A DNA stretch of 64,000 bases from Zasmidium citrigriseum (lineage: Eukaryota; Ascomycota; Dothideomycetes; Mycosphaerellales; Mycosphaerellaceae), in contig NHNW01000037.1 of the NCBI GenBank assembly GCA_002786025.1, forward strand, positions 124,001 to 188,000. Reading direction: 5' to 3'. Shown here one piece after another: positions 45,410-56,200 of the stretch (position 1 is the stretch's first letter; the number at the start of each line of letters is the position of its first letter). The position numbers and the translations under genes are program-made. The notes below the pieces were generated by a model, which saw nothing but the letters and a program-made list of their open reading frames with translations, searched no databases and was not told the origin of the DNA.

Positions 45410-46260
45410 TCAAGAAGTCGAAATGTGAAGAGCTGAGAGGGTTTGAGCCGGTCCTCTCTCTATCATACCGTCCGTCGCGTTAGGCTCAACCTCTTCATTG
45501 CCTTCGTCGTCTACCAATTCGACAATAGTAGGATGTCGGGCAGACTGTTCTTTCGCTTGACTCGCCAGTCTCAGTGCCGGAGAAGAACTGGACGAAGATT
45601 TCGCGAGGAAATGCAACAGACCCAATGACTGCCTGTTCGACTTTCGGGAGGCGTGGGGTATGTTGACCTCGTAGCCTTTCTCCTGGAGCTTGAGAACTGC
45701 GTTGCAGATGACCAAGGCCAACGCCGAGAGTACTCTTGTGAACTTCGGAGTTTGGGCCCTTCTCACCATGTACGAGATCCCATTCATTGAGCATGTCGCT
45801 CACCTGAGCAGGCTTCTTATCGAAGTTGGCGGGGGAGAAGTCTTGCTCGATCATCGACCAGTCGGTGTTGACGAGCATGCTGATGATGGCCGTGTACAGC
45901 TCCTGCACGGCGAACTTCTTCTTTTAGGAGAGCAGCTCGACGTCATCGTCGATGCTCTTTGAAAACTCCACCGTCGTGTTCTTGTTGAGGAATTTGCGAG
46001 CAGCTCGCTCGCTTGGAAAGATGTGAACTTGCTTGGGAAGGCCAGGGATGGGATTGTCTTCGTAGTTGAAAGGCGCAAAGTCCTCCACATCCAGACCGCT
46101 GTCGGATCCTATTGTGTCGAGCAGCATGCTGACATGGGCGGCGGCATTACAACCGGCTTCGATGTCTTCGATCACATTGATGCCGATGAGGCGGGATGCC
46201 CCCCAGTGTGAGGACTCGTCGTCGATCCAGATTTTGGACCTCTGTGATGTTGTAAGCTAA
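45410..46260 (-). pseudogene. tandem small-protein family, copy 5: decayed copy of the long form
   Basis: A minus-strand frame from about 46240 reads IDDESSHWGASRLIG and then NPIPGLPKQVHIFP ... NKNTTVEFSKSIDDDVELLS. This parallels MPGLPSQVLPYDD ... NANTTVELPAGIEDDVNVLA of the intact copy 6. A TAA at 45924-45926 interrupts it, yet the same frame resumes with KKKFAVQELYTAIISMLVNTD (copy 6: KKDRAVQWLYTAIIGVPFNTD). Then LSALALVICNAVLKLQEKGYEV appears in another phase, and SVAFPREIFVQFFSGTETGE returns in the first phase, with about 35 residues missing between them. The N-terminal GW..TH module is absent. One nonsense codon plus two frame changes make it a pseudogene. Confidence 0.75.
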
Positions 46261-46971
46261 GGCCAGAGCGCCAGAAGGCACTCACTTACCGAAGAGGAAG
46301 TAGCGTGTATAGTCTTAACATGGAAAGGGCGAAATGAGTTCGAGCCGGAGTCGCGAAGGTGTTGAGTCAACTTGAACGATTTATATACAATTTCAGAGTT
46401 ATCCATAGTTTCAAACCAAAGGATGCAGTAAAAGACGAGTAGTAGGAGGGACAGTGTGGTAGTCAAAGGCAGAAAAGCCATAGGGGTTTATACCTTTTAG
46501 TGCTTGCTGCCTATGCATGCAGCACCGTTGTCCCAAAGCTTGGTCAAAGATTTAGTATACATAGAAGCCGTGACACAACAGGAACCGTGCATGCGTTATG
46601 TCTTATCAAACAAATGAGGATCAAGCGGCAGGCAGAAGAACGCAAGCAGAGCTCGTATACATCGCCTACGGAGCTGGGAAATACCGCCGCATCAGACTTC
46701 CAGTCCGATAGTAACCTGATCTTGGAAGTGTTTGGCAGGAAAGATATGTTGAGTGTATGAGATGAAAGTTCTATGCGCATTGAAAGCACAACATACGCAT
46801 CTATTTATCGTACCAGCCGTCAGAGGCAGCCAGTCTTAATCGGAACGCCCAAAGGAAACATACTCGCTCGTGAAATAAGTGCACTACCAACGCCGCCCAA
46901 GTCGATATGCCGAGCAAACCCCCGTACCTGCCTGCGCCCATATTCTCCAACGCATTCCCACTCGAATCCCG
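46261..46971. other. leader of copy 5 and 3' flank of copy 6
   Basis: A GTAAGTGAG ... ACATCACAG intron-like stretch (minus, about 46300-46240) sits where the other copies have their 5'UTR intron. No 19-bp element was found here. The rest is featureless. Confidence 0.4.
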
Positions 46972-48084
46972 CTAGAAGTTTGACGGGAGACGAGGCTTGA
47001 CACGGCGGCGGTATGACCGAAGCTTGGGAGCGTCGGTCACTGGAGCCGCTGTGGTAGCAGGAGCTTGAGCAGGAAGAGTACCCGCATCGCCCACCGCAGT
47101 CTCGCCGTTGTCTCCGGCAGCATCTTGTCCCTCGCCAGCCTGCTCTTCTCCCACTCCATTCTCCCGAGTAGCTCCCTCAGCCTCCTGAGCCTGCTCTTCG
47201 GTGTCGCCGGTGAGGTAGCCCTTGAGGCACCATTCGAACATGGTGCGTGGGAAGGCGACAATCTCCGCGATCGCATCCTCACCCTCCGTCAAGCACTTCA
47301 TGACCAGGCACTTCGACTCAGAGAGATAGCGAAGAAGCGCCTCCAGGCGCTGCACGGCCGTGAGCCCCTTGTCAGAGCGGCGATAGGTATCGGGCATCTT
47401 CACCCGGTAGCCGCTTCTGTGCAGCTGGATGACGGTCTTGTAGAAGAGCATGGCAAGCGCCGAGAGCTTCTCATGGGCCGTATTGTCGGTGAAGTTGCCG
47501 AGCATATTGACCATCTTGTTGACTTGAACTGTGCGGATATCCGTCTCTTGGCCGAAGTTGGAGACGTCCGTGTTGAACGGCACACCGATGATTGCGGTGT
47601 AAAGCCACTGCACCGCGCGATCTTTCTTGAAGGCCAAGACGTTGACATCGTCTTCGATACCGGCCGGGAGCTCGACGGTGGTATTTGCATTCCCGAAGGC
47701 CAGGCGGGCGAGCTGCAAATCATCGTAGGGGAGCACTTGGGATGGGAGGCCTGGCATTGGCGTGTCCGAGTATGTGATGTTCGCCTCGGAGAGGTCGTCG
47801 GGAGAGTTGCCACTGTGTGGGGCGACAGGGTACTCGACGGCATCATCCTGGGCGGACTCGTCTTCTGGGAGGTATGCGATGTCCTCGAACTCATCGTCGT
47901 CCGTCTTCTTCATTGCATACCACCATGTGCCGCCTTCCACAAAGTCCTCGCCTGCGTAGCGCTGCAGGGATTCATGCGTGGAGATGCTGTACCCCTTCGC
48001 CGTGACTTGGGGCAGGAGGAAGTCGGGGAATGGGCGGCCTTGAGCCACGCAGTCCGTCTTGTAGAGATCGTATCCGTACGGCAT
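46972..48084 (-). CDS. tandem small-protein family, copy 6: long two-module form
   Basis: 370 residues from ATG 48084. The N-terminal module is the divergent family head: YDLYKTD, GYSISTHESLQRYAGEDF, GTWWYAMKKT. An acidic linker follows (about 70-115). Next is a second module at about 120-300 containing MPGLPSQV, NANTTVELPAGIEDDVNVLA, AVQWLYTAIIGVPFNTDVS, a predicted helical LSALAMLFYKTVIQL, and VAFPRTMFEWCLKGYLTGDT. The tail is acidic then Pro/Ala-rich and ends in a basic RSYRRRVKPRLPSNF. The 5'UTR intron is 48166-48121 (46 bp; GTATGC ... TTACAG). I recognise no known family in either module. It is the only intact member with the second module. Confidence 0.75.
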   Translation of the reverse strand: MPYGYDLYKTDCVAQGRPFPDFLLPQVTAKGYSISTHESLQRYAGEDFVEGGTWWYAMKKTDDDEFEDIAYLPEDESAQDDAVEYPVAPHSGNSPDDLSEANITYSDTPMPGLPSQVLPYDDLQLARLAFGNANTTVELPAGIEDDVNVLAFKKDRAVQWLYTAIIGVPFNTDVSNFGQETDIRTVQVNKMVNMLGNFTDNTAHEKLSALAMLFYKTVIQLHRSGYRVKMPDTYRRSDKGLTAVQRLEALLRYLSESKCLVMKCLTEGEDAIAEIVAFPRTMFEWCLKGYLTGDTEEQAQEAEGATRENGVGEEQAGEGQDAAGDNGETAVGDAGTLPAQAPATTAAPVTDAPKLRSYRRRVKPRLPSNF

Positions 48085-48658
48085 GGTGACGACTGTTGGA
48101 ATATGTGAACTGTATCGAAGCTGTAAGTCTTATTGAGGGCATAAGTGTAGTGTCAGGATTGCATACCTTGGATGGGATTGTGCGTGCAGGAAGAGGATGG
48201 AAGCAGTGGCGAACGGGTGCCAAAAGACTGACTCGGGGTGGGGGAGTCTTTGGAATCGCTGTTACTCGCACGTTAGCAGTGCTCTCGATAGCGGACAGAT
48301 GCAAGTGACAAGATGCGAACCTTTCTTTGTGTCTGGCGTTGTTGTAGACGGAAGAAGAGGAGGAAAAGTTGCGATCTAGAAGTCAAGGAGGGGCAGGATT
48401 CGGGGGCACGTCACTGCCGCTCGGGAGCATGGACGAAGCCGCCGCTTTACCGCTTTAAGAAAAGCAAACGACTAGCGAGATGTCAGTCTTTCACATCTCG
48501 GATTCAGTCCTCCTTGACATACCTTATGGTCTACATTTGCAACACCGTAAGTAATCTGAAGACCAAGAGTATATAGGCGTGTTTGTAAAGGTATAGGCTG
48601 TGCTCAGGATATGGTTTAGGGGCGTCTCCCACATCTTAGGGCTGGTAGGCCACCAGCC
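48085..48658. other. upstream region of copy 6
   Basis: It contains the copy-6 5'UTR intron. The 19-bp element of copies 1-4 is not present. No gene is supported. Confidence 0.4.
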
Positions 48659-48982
48659 TTATATCCTTAAGGATGTTTGGCATGGCCCAAGGAAGCAGCT
48701 CTCAGCAAACACCAGTCCTTTCATTGAGCACAAAGTCGTTATTTTGCAGAGATCCATTGTAATCAAAGGCCAAAAGTGCCAACTTTCTCTCTCTAAATCA
48801 GGGTCGAGTCTTTGGCAGATACCCGGGATCGAGGGACCTGTCAACATGAAGTGTGGAATGTCTGTCTTTCTGATCATGTCTTCGACGAGCAGGAGAAGAA
48901 GCTTTTGCGGACAGTTCGGTGGGCGGTCAATACCGTCGTTGAAGTCATTGGGTCGTTGACGGAGAGCACCGTCTGAGCCCAT
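48659..48982 (-). CDS. possible small hypothetical protein
   Basis: 107 residues from ATG 48982 with fairly normal codon use. There is a leucine-rich helix (QKLLLLLVEDMIRKTDI), then TGPSIPGICQRLDPDLE. No family is recognised. The length and the lack of any splice evidence make it doubtful. Confidence 0.3.
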   Translation of the reverse strand: MGSDGALRQRPNDFNDGIDRPPNCPQKLLLLLVEDMIRKTDIPHFMLTGPSIPGICQRLDPDLERESWHFWPLITMDLCKITTLCSMKGLVFAESCFLGPCQTSLRI

Positions 48983-51900
48983 ATCCTCCTCCGCTATCCA
49001 TCGCTATCGCCATCATTGTTGTGAACGTCTCTTCCATACAAGTCTGACTTCGTGGCCATCATAGATAGGCCGCGAGCGAGTAGTCGTACGAGTAAAGGTC
49101 GCAGCATTGGCCATGGAAGGTTGTCCTCAGACGCCAGTGGATGTTGGAAGCGTTCTCGACTGACATGATCGTCCTGCGCGGAAGGACGAACGAAGCGTTG
49201 GATATTATGAATGCCATGAGAATGCTCTCAATTTAGAGCCTTGGAGATCGCGACGGAGTTGCAGCCATTTCGATTGAGTGGACGCGAAAGGAACGATGAT
49301 TCTGATGGTATGGATGTTGGAACGGTGGAAGGTATGGTGGAACGGCGAGACGGTTACGCTGATGTACTGGAGCCTGTCGATTCGAAAGTCGATTGATTGA
49401 TGTGATTTGTGAGTTGCTACAGAGTAACATCGTGGATGTTTGTGAGGTGAGAAGGCGCGAGTTGGTGGTGCATTCCTCCTGCCTCCTTGGATCGGATCCC
49501 GCATTCCTTCCTCCTTCCTCTCGCCGCATCTCAATCTTCTGCACACAAATGCAATCGACAAGTGCCGCGAAAAGGATGTTCCAACCGCCGGCTGTCAATC
49601 TCCCCGGCGTCATTGCAGCTTCCGCGACTGATTGAGTCAAGTGCTCCTTGAGCAGGCGGCGACTTCCTCGTCGTCTCAATCCCACCGTAGCGCGCGGAGC
49701 TCGCAACCGCTTCCTACTCGCAGCACGATCCTGCCGGAAAGATAACGAGGTGTGGGCATCATGAGAGCCATGAAGGAGACGGCGAGGCTCGCTGGCGATT
49801 CATCGCTGCCCATCTCATGAAGCCGGCGGCGGCTTTCCTCTCCCGCTCACCCAAGCCTCGCCACTTGCCTCCATGGAGCTTGCGAAACCACACCCTCACG
49901 ATACATAGCAATATGGCCTTTCTACGCACCTGGCAGGCGTAGAATACAGCCGGCCTCTCTCTCGAATCCATGCGTTACCGACTGGGACCGCCTCGAACAT
50001 ATCGCAACAGAGACCCATCACCGCACAGAGCTGCACCTGCGATACTCCGACGACGAGATGCTACAAGGCCGCTGATGATTCGGACGAAGTCATAGCTAGT
50101 CCCGCATGAATCGCATCGAGCAACGAACGACGGCCGTTGAAAGCAAGAGGAGGATGCATACAAGAACAAGGACGCCCGTATGACGAGGCTCGGCTAGTCG
50201 CCACCCCTCCTGCTCCTTTCCTTTGCCGAGCATCGAGAGCCCCAGAGACTCAGAGCCGCCTTCGCTGGATCATCGCCTTTTCCGTGTTGCGATATCAGAC
50301 TTGAGCCCTCGACGACAAGCAATCGCAGAAGGCGCCCACCTGCCTTGAACTTGGCCGGGCGGCGGCCTGGTATTGCTCCGGTACAAGTAGTCGCCCCGAT
50401 GCTCGAGCAAGACTGGAAGTCGAAAGCTCCTCTTTTCCGCACAGCATCCCCCGACCTGACATCCAGCCTCCCAGCGCAGGGGCAAGTCTGTCGCCACCGC
50501 CTTTCGCCAACAACTTCGAATGCGTGAAGCCGGGCCAGACCAGAGGAATAGAGGAATGATTGACAGCGAAAGACGAGGAGCCAGGCATAGGCTTGCAAGC
50601 TTCGCAACATACCCAGCAACTCAATGGACACATGCCGTCAGACTCAGCTCAGCGCCTGTCAGAAGATATCTCCATGCAGCTTGGATCTCCGTCCGGTCCA
50701 GGACATCATGAGAGGCAAAATAGAGCGAGGTTCGAGATTGGTAAAACGGAAGCACTTACGGCGGCGTGCCTGCTGAGTGCTTGCAGAAAAAGAAGGCAAC
50801 AATACCACTAGTCTCCGCTGCAGGCCTGAATAGCCAGAGAAAAGGGTTGTCAACATGACCGACTTGAACTCGAATGCGAATCATTCCAGGAATGCCCTTT
50901 CGAGACCCGACAGCAGGAAGGGCACCTCCAGTGCTGCAGCAAAGAAGGACCGGGGAACCTCTTCTGGAAAGGATCCCAGGCGACATATCCTGGCGACGCG
51001 AAACATGAATGGAGAGGAGCAGCATCGTTCGTTGCGCACTGAAATGAGCCAGTCTTGTGCCAAACAGAAGGATACTGCAAGGAGATACGAGAAGAACCGA
51101 CCTTGCGCCAGACAGTATGAAGGCATCTCCTGAAATCTGGACGAGCGTCTCCGGCGGGGCGAATTTCTCAAGCAAAGGCTTGGAGGACAGCTGTATGTCT
51201 TCTCGGTCCATGCTTATGACCAGCAAGTGGCCAGCAAGCGGCAAGAACGCTGTGACGTTTAAATCACTCACGGCCTGGATCACCGTGCGAGGGTTTGAAA
51301 GCCAAGTACCAGAAGTTCTCAGTCAGCCCCTATTGCGTCTCGTGGAAAGACAGCCCTGAGCGTCCATGAGCGCAGGCGTTGGCTTCTAACCAGCCGAAAT
51401 TACCAGGAGAAGTCATCCTTTCAAACGGGGCATAGGAAAGTTTCCTGCATACACTGCTCAGTGTCTGGAGTCAGGAAGAAGAACCACTTGCCCTGGCAGG
51501 AGATAAGAAGCTCTCTGGACATCCCGTCTGCCAAGTCAGAAGAATAAAGCCTTTGGACATCTCGAAGACCCAGCTCGCATTTGACTGCTGAACGCTCGAT
51601 TCTGAGCACTATCCAATGCTTCTTCTGAAGACCTTTGCCATTCCTTGGCCATCGGTGGAGACCGAGAATGAGAAATGCAAATTCAAGTGCTCGTTGAAGC
51701 TTCCAGGCATCCAGGCACAGTGTGCAGAGCGTGAAGGCACTCAGCGTCCACGGGTTCACGACGGTCAACGCCGAGTCTTTACCGAACGCCTCTCCCAAGC
51801 ATGGATTCAACGACAGCGGCGACACGGAAAGTCCAGAGCCCAGCCGTTGAACAGTCAGCTCGTCGTTGAACCATACACGACGGGTTCGCAGCTTCTGCAT

Positions 51901-52993
51901 TGCATCGAGGCGCAGGCACGAGATTGCAAATCAAATGTTGCAGGGCGTCTGAACGTTCTGCGTGAGAGCTTCTGTCCTGGCGACACTCGCTTTCCCCTAC
52001 GCGCCACGGAGGATCCGCCAGCTCCAAACTTCATGCCCTCTCCATACATCAAAGACTCGCAAGCAGAAACTCCAGGGGATCAAATGCCTGCAGAGGCACA
52101 AGAAGCAGATGTCCAGCAGTCTCTCGCTCCTCCCGGTATTGGCGTACCTTGGGCGGACAGGCAGAAACCTTGCCGACCCCAACGCCACTCATGCTCTTAC
52201 TGGCCTGGCGCCTGGCTTTACCGCTCTTGAGCATAGCAGGTGTATTGGTACTGCTCTTTCTCCCATCGCCATGATATGGCGGTGGCGCTTCAAACTTGCT
52301 CATGGCTTTCGGTCAACGGGATCCCTCCAGAATATGGTGATGCGCTCGCCGGGTCTTGCTGAAGCAGCAGATCTTGAGGTCGACAGCAACGCTAGCGTCG
52401 CTCATTAATCCGCAACGATCGAAAGCTGTGCGGCACTCAGGTCGATGGACTGGTGGTCGGTTGTGTTTATTCGCTGGCCATCCTCGCTTTGTGGGCCGGA
52501 AGCGTGTTCGAGCGACGTCGCGGCATTCTGCAGGAAGTTGACGACTTTATGAAGTTCTACACGAGCTGCTGCTCGATCGGGAATCAATCGTCATCCTCAT
52601 CGCTCGTAGACGTCGGTCTGCAGTGGATTGTTGATGATCCAGGTCAGCGAAGCTCAGGGAGTTCGGTCCGAACGCCGAGAGCCACGCCCACAAGAGGAAA
52701 GGTGTGAAAATGGGTTCCAGGACTTCACGCCAACGGCTTCGTCTTGATTTTCTGGTCAATCTACTTGGATTGCATCGATCTTGATGTGCAAAATGCTTCG
52801 TCTCGCTGAAAGTGACCTGGTCGTTCTATTCAAGCCCATGGAAAACCCCTATCATGACCGCGAAGACGCCGCAGCCCGCCCTTGAACGGGAGAACATTTT
52901 CAACGTTTCCAAAGAAGGAGCTGTCGTATCTCCCAAAGGACGCCCTCAGCCAGGCCATGGACGATAGCGTCAAGTCCCTGGCACCCTCAATGC
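48983..52993. other. about 4 kb gene-poor stretch
   Basis: Many overlapping frames of 60-200 codons occur on both strands, none with a recognisable domain. Composition is balanced with normal CpA/TpG, so it is not RIP-mutated. The most coding-like piece is at 50855-51133 (+). The sequence may be old, decayed genic or transposon DNA. Confidence 0.4.
50855..51133 (+). CDS. possible small hydrophilic protein
   Basis: 92 residues from ATG 50855 (context CAACATGAC). Ser/Arg/Lys-rich, no hydrophobic core (SRNALSRPDSRKGTSSAAAK). No family recognised; may be chance. Confidence 0.22.
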   Translation: MTDLNSNANHSRNALSRPDSRKGTSSAAAKKDRGTSSGKDPRRHILATRNMNGEEQHRSLRTEMSQSCAKQKDTARRYEKNRPCARQYEGIS

Positions 52994-53734
52994 TCAGTGC
53001 GAGACCTGTTTCTCCATCTCGGCGAGCGCAGCGCGAGCAATCCTCGCATAGCCTTCTCTCATCATCTGCTCGGCCTGCTCCACAGAGTCTCCCTGAATCG
53101 CCAAGGGAGCGTCGTTCTCCTCGATCCTCATCGCCTTGCAGTGCTCCATGAACTTGTCCAGATCAGCCTGCGCAGCCTTGCGCTTCCGAATGCCGCTCTG
53201 GGCAGCCTCACACTGCTGCTCGGCGTGGTCTAGCTCCGCCTGGATCTCGCGCATCTCCTTCTCGATCTCGCTGAGGCTCTTTCCCTTCCTCTGCATCTCC
53301 TCGCTGCTGGTGGCAGTTGAGGCCTGATGGGGTGTTTCGGTGGCAGGGTCGTTGGTGGGAACGCTGGGGAACTCTTGCTCGTTGAGATCCACTCCCTCCA
53401 TAGGTTCTGGCTCACCCGGCGGCGTCATGAAGCGGTCGGGGTTGGGCGATTCATCGGCTTCGAGGGCGGCGACTTCACCATTGCATTTGGTCATGTCGTT
53501 GGCAGCAGGCTCCTCATCCTCGCCGTACTTCTGCTCGTCTCCCGAAGGCTGTGACGGGACCTCGTTGGCTGCTGCTTTTGGGACCGTATCCTCTGCTTGT
53601 TCCATCGGCTCCTCATGATGTCCTACAGTATCTTCTTGATGTTCTGCGGGAGAGATAGCCGCAGGGTCGGTGCCCTGACGCTCGCTGGTGAAGAAGGAGG
53701 CGACCTTGCTGAAGAACTGGCCGAATATTGCCAT
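52994..53734 (-). CDS. hypothetical acidic coiled-coil protein
   Basis: A single exon of 246 residues from ATG 53734. The N-terminus is a short amphipathic, hydrophobic patch (MAIFGQFFSKVASFF). A long acidic disordered part follows (about 20-140: EDTVGHHEEPMEQAEDT, PPGEPEPMEGVDLNEQ). A clear coiled coil at about 145-190 (KSLSEIEKEMREIQAELDHAEQQCEAAQ) and a C-terminal helix (EQAEQMMREGYARIARAALA) complete it. No family recognised. The consistent composition and length support a real gene. Confidence 0.6.
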   Translation of the reverse strand: MAIFGQFFSKVASFFTSERQGTDPAAISPAEHQEDTVGHHEEPMEQAEDTVPKAAANEVPSQPSGDEQKYGEDEEPAANDMTKCNGEVAALEADESPNPDRFMTPPGEPEPMEGVDLNEQEFPSVPTNDPATETPHQASTATSSEEMQRKGKSLSEIEKEMREIQAELDHAEQQCEAAQSGIRKRKAAQADLDKFMEHCKAMRIEENDAPLAIQGDSVEQAEQMMREGYARIARAALAEMEKQVSH

Positions 53735-54432
53735 GTTGTGCTAACTGGCTTTGGTGTTGGGCGGTCGGGGCGTTTGCTGCGGGCAACGGGAGTGCGACTC
53801 TGACAATGAGGATGATGGAGACGGCTTTCGGCGAATGCTGATTGAGCTGTTCGACTGATCGAGAGGATGGCGGATGCTGTCTCGTCGATGGGTCTGGACT
53901 GAGTGTTCGCTGTGTGTGTGCTCTCGAGAGACTTGTGTTGCGATTCAGAAAGCAATGCCGGACCCCCGAACTTCCACCTCCAACGCCGCGGGGGTCTACG
54001 AAGGCCATTCGACAGCTCGTTTCCAACGAAGACTCGCTACAAGACGTTCTATGATCAATACATCTGGGCGAAGAGCCAGACGAGTTGGGAAACGGCACAG
54101 CACGAGCCTCAGAAACGTTCCTTGAACATCTTGCTTGGACGAGGCTATCAATCGCTCGATCAAATGATGATGCATTGGGTTCGACAAGTGCTACATGAAC
54201 CGGCTGCTACGCTACTCCTTGATTACGAAGATCTTTCTGCCGCTACAGCAGACGCTGCCCGATCCAATGACCCCTCGAAAGGAAGAATCGATGTCCCTGC
54301 CTGCTCAACAGCGTTGTCCATTCGATACGCTTTGGCACCGTCCGTCTTACAGCGCCATTTGGACCGCTATTGCAAAGACTGAGATCTTCCATCCACAAAA
54401 CAGGCGCGCGATCACGCTCATACGCTTTGCAA

Positions 54433-54630
54433 TCATAGCTGTGTCCATTCCTCGCTATCGAAGCCGACTGCATCTGCCGCCTTCCCTCCTCTTGCTCGAG
54501 TCTTGCGGAAATGATCGATCAAATCCGTTCCTGTCCATTGCAACATTCGGATGGAGTATGAGGTGTCTCGAAGCCGACCTTCTCTCCTTGACTGTCCATT
54601 CTCTTGCTCTCTGCCATTCTCATCACCCAT
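54433..54630 (-). CDS. possible small hydrophilic protein
   Basis: 65 residues from ATG 54630 (MGDENGREQENGQSRREG ... DTSYSIRMLQWTGTDLIDHF ... SEEWTQL). Composition looks protein-like and the opposite strand frame is poorer. No family recognised. An upstream exon is possible. Confidence 0.3.
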   Translation of the reverse strand: MGDENGREQENGQSRREGRLRDTSYSIRMLQWTGTDLIDHFRKTRARGGKAADAVGFDSEEWTQL

Positions 54631-56115
54631 TCTGGCACTTCGTTGGAGACTTGGTCGTTGCGAGATGCTCAATCGACGGCGAGCTGCAAAAGCACTTGCT
54701 CTTGCTCTCGCCTTCGACTCTGAGCAGGGCTTGAGGATTTATCCAAAGGCTACAGACCGTGCTCGTTGCCTTAGCTGGAAGTCTACTGGAAGTCTGAGCT
54801 TCGATGCTCACCAGTGCTCTTCAGTACATGCACCACTGCCATTGTATGACCTCCTCTTGCTGCTCTAACGGTTGGATGTCCACGCTCTTGCTGCCATCGC
54901 TTGTCCACTGCATCGTTGCTTGTCGCCCCTGAGCCTATTATTCCTGGATCGATGGCTGCGGTTTTCGAGTTCGCTGAGGCTCAAATCGCCCCGGGTGTCC
55001 TCTGGTCAGTCGTTTCAGCGTCCGGTCAGCCGTATAAGGCTTCGCATCGAGTTGGAGCGTCGTCGGGCCTCGTCGGTGGCCTCGTTGTGGAACATAATGC
55101 TCCATTGGAATCTACGGCGGCTCCTCCATGTCACTTCGGTCCCGCCTCTTGCTCCTAAATCCTGAGCGTGCCTAGAAGCATTGCCTTCAATTGATCCCAG
55201 CGCTCTCCCAGATGTGAGCGGTGATCATGGTAGCCTTGTCCAGCACAGCAGACACTTCCGAATGAGTCGCGGGCGTGGTGGGTCTGGCGACAGCGTGGCG
55301 AAGGGCTTCTCATATCCGCTCGGTCATCATGTTCAGTCCATCTCTTTCTGATGCTGCTGCCGCCGTGTGCGAGGTTGTTAATCTCCTGGAGAACCGCGGG
55401 CGCAGTGGGTCATTGTCGCAGGCGGCCGGGCGCATTCTCCTGGGCAGTAGGCGCACCCTTGTCGTCGTCGCCCCCCGAGGTCCGCTGCTCACGGCCAGCC
55501 CTCCATGCTTGCTCCATTGTGTGATTCATTCCTCCTCCTGTCCTAGCCGCGCGCTGGACGCGATTGATGCGATGAGGCCTCGCAGGCGTGCTGTAGGCTC
55601 GTTTTGGTGTTGATGGAGTGGTCGCCGTCGCATATCACACCTCTGGGGCGTCTTGACGAAGGTCAGCGTCCAGCCAAAGGGCACAAACACCACACCCTCT
55701 TGCCATCGCGAGGTGTAAAGTGATGTTTGCCTGCTTCTTTGACCATGCCTCTCGCTCTGCATCAATGTTAGAAGACTTCTCGAGAGTGTTGTGGTGTGTT
55801 AAAGGCCTTTGTCGTTCCTCTGCGTCCTGTACACGCCCGGCCTACCTCCGCTCAGCCGAACTCCTGGCTCTGCACAACGACAACTGCAACGACGTTACAC
55901 GCAATATCTCAACAACCACATGGTCAAACATCTCCAAAATCATAGCGGAGCACGCATAGACCCATATCTCGAATCTCCGAGTCGAAGCATATCAAAATGT
56001 GGTGTATGGAAGAAGATCTCTCCCCAGAGGGCAAAGGCCCGCTGATTTGTGTTGAAGTTATATATGTGCGCTGCTTTCTTCAGCGATCAATCAAGTAAGC
56101 AAGCCCCCCCAAAAC

Positions 56116-56200
56116 TGGTGTGATGGCCTAGTGGTCTTAGAAAGAGCTGACCTAGTTCGCTAACTTCACAGCCCAGGTTCGAAAATGCTCTGCTCTGCTC
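56116..56200 (+). repeat. tRNA-like sequence with pol III A and B boxes (tRNA pseudogene or SINE head)
   Basis: TGGCCTAGTGG (A box) at 56122-56132 and GGTTCGAA (B box) at about 56173-56180 stand at tRNA-like spacing. The T-stem does not close (the 3' side reads AATGCT instead of pairing) and the acceptor arm does not match, so this is not a functional tRNA. Downstream, GATAGAATTAGATAG and a T-rich run by 56310-56330 would fit a short tRNA-derived SINE. Confidence 0.4.

Noticed and set aside
47065..48108. 347-codon plus-strand frame opposite family copy 6
   Set aside because: Antisense of a real gene; the minus frame has the family core, Kozak start and paralogue similarity.
51616..52230. 204-codon plus-strand frame in the gene-poor zone
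   Set aside because: No domain, uneven composition and competing frames on both strands.
56116..56200. Functional tRNA gene
   Set aside because: A and B boxes are good but the T-stem and acceptor stem do not pair.
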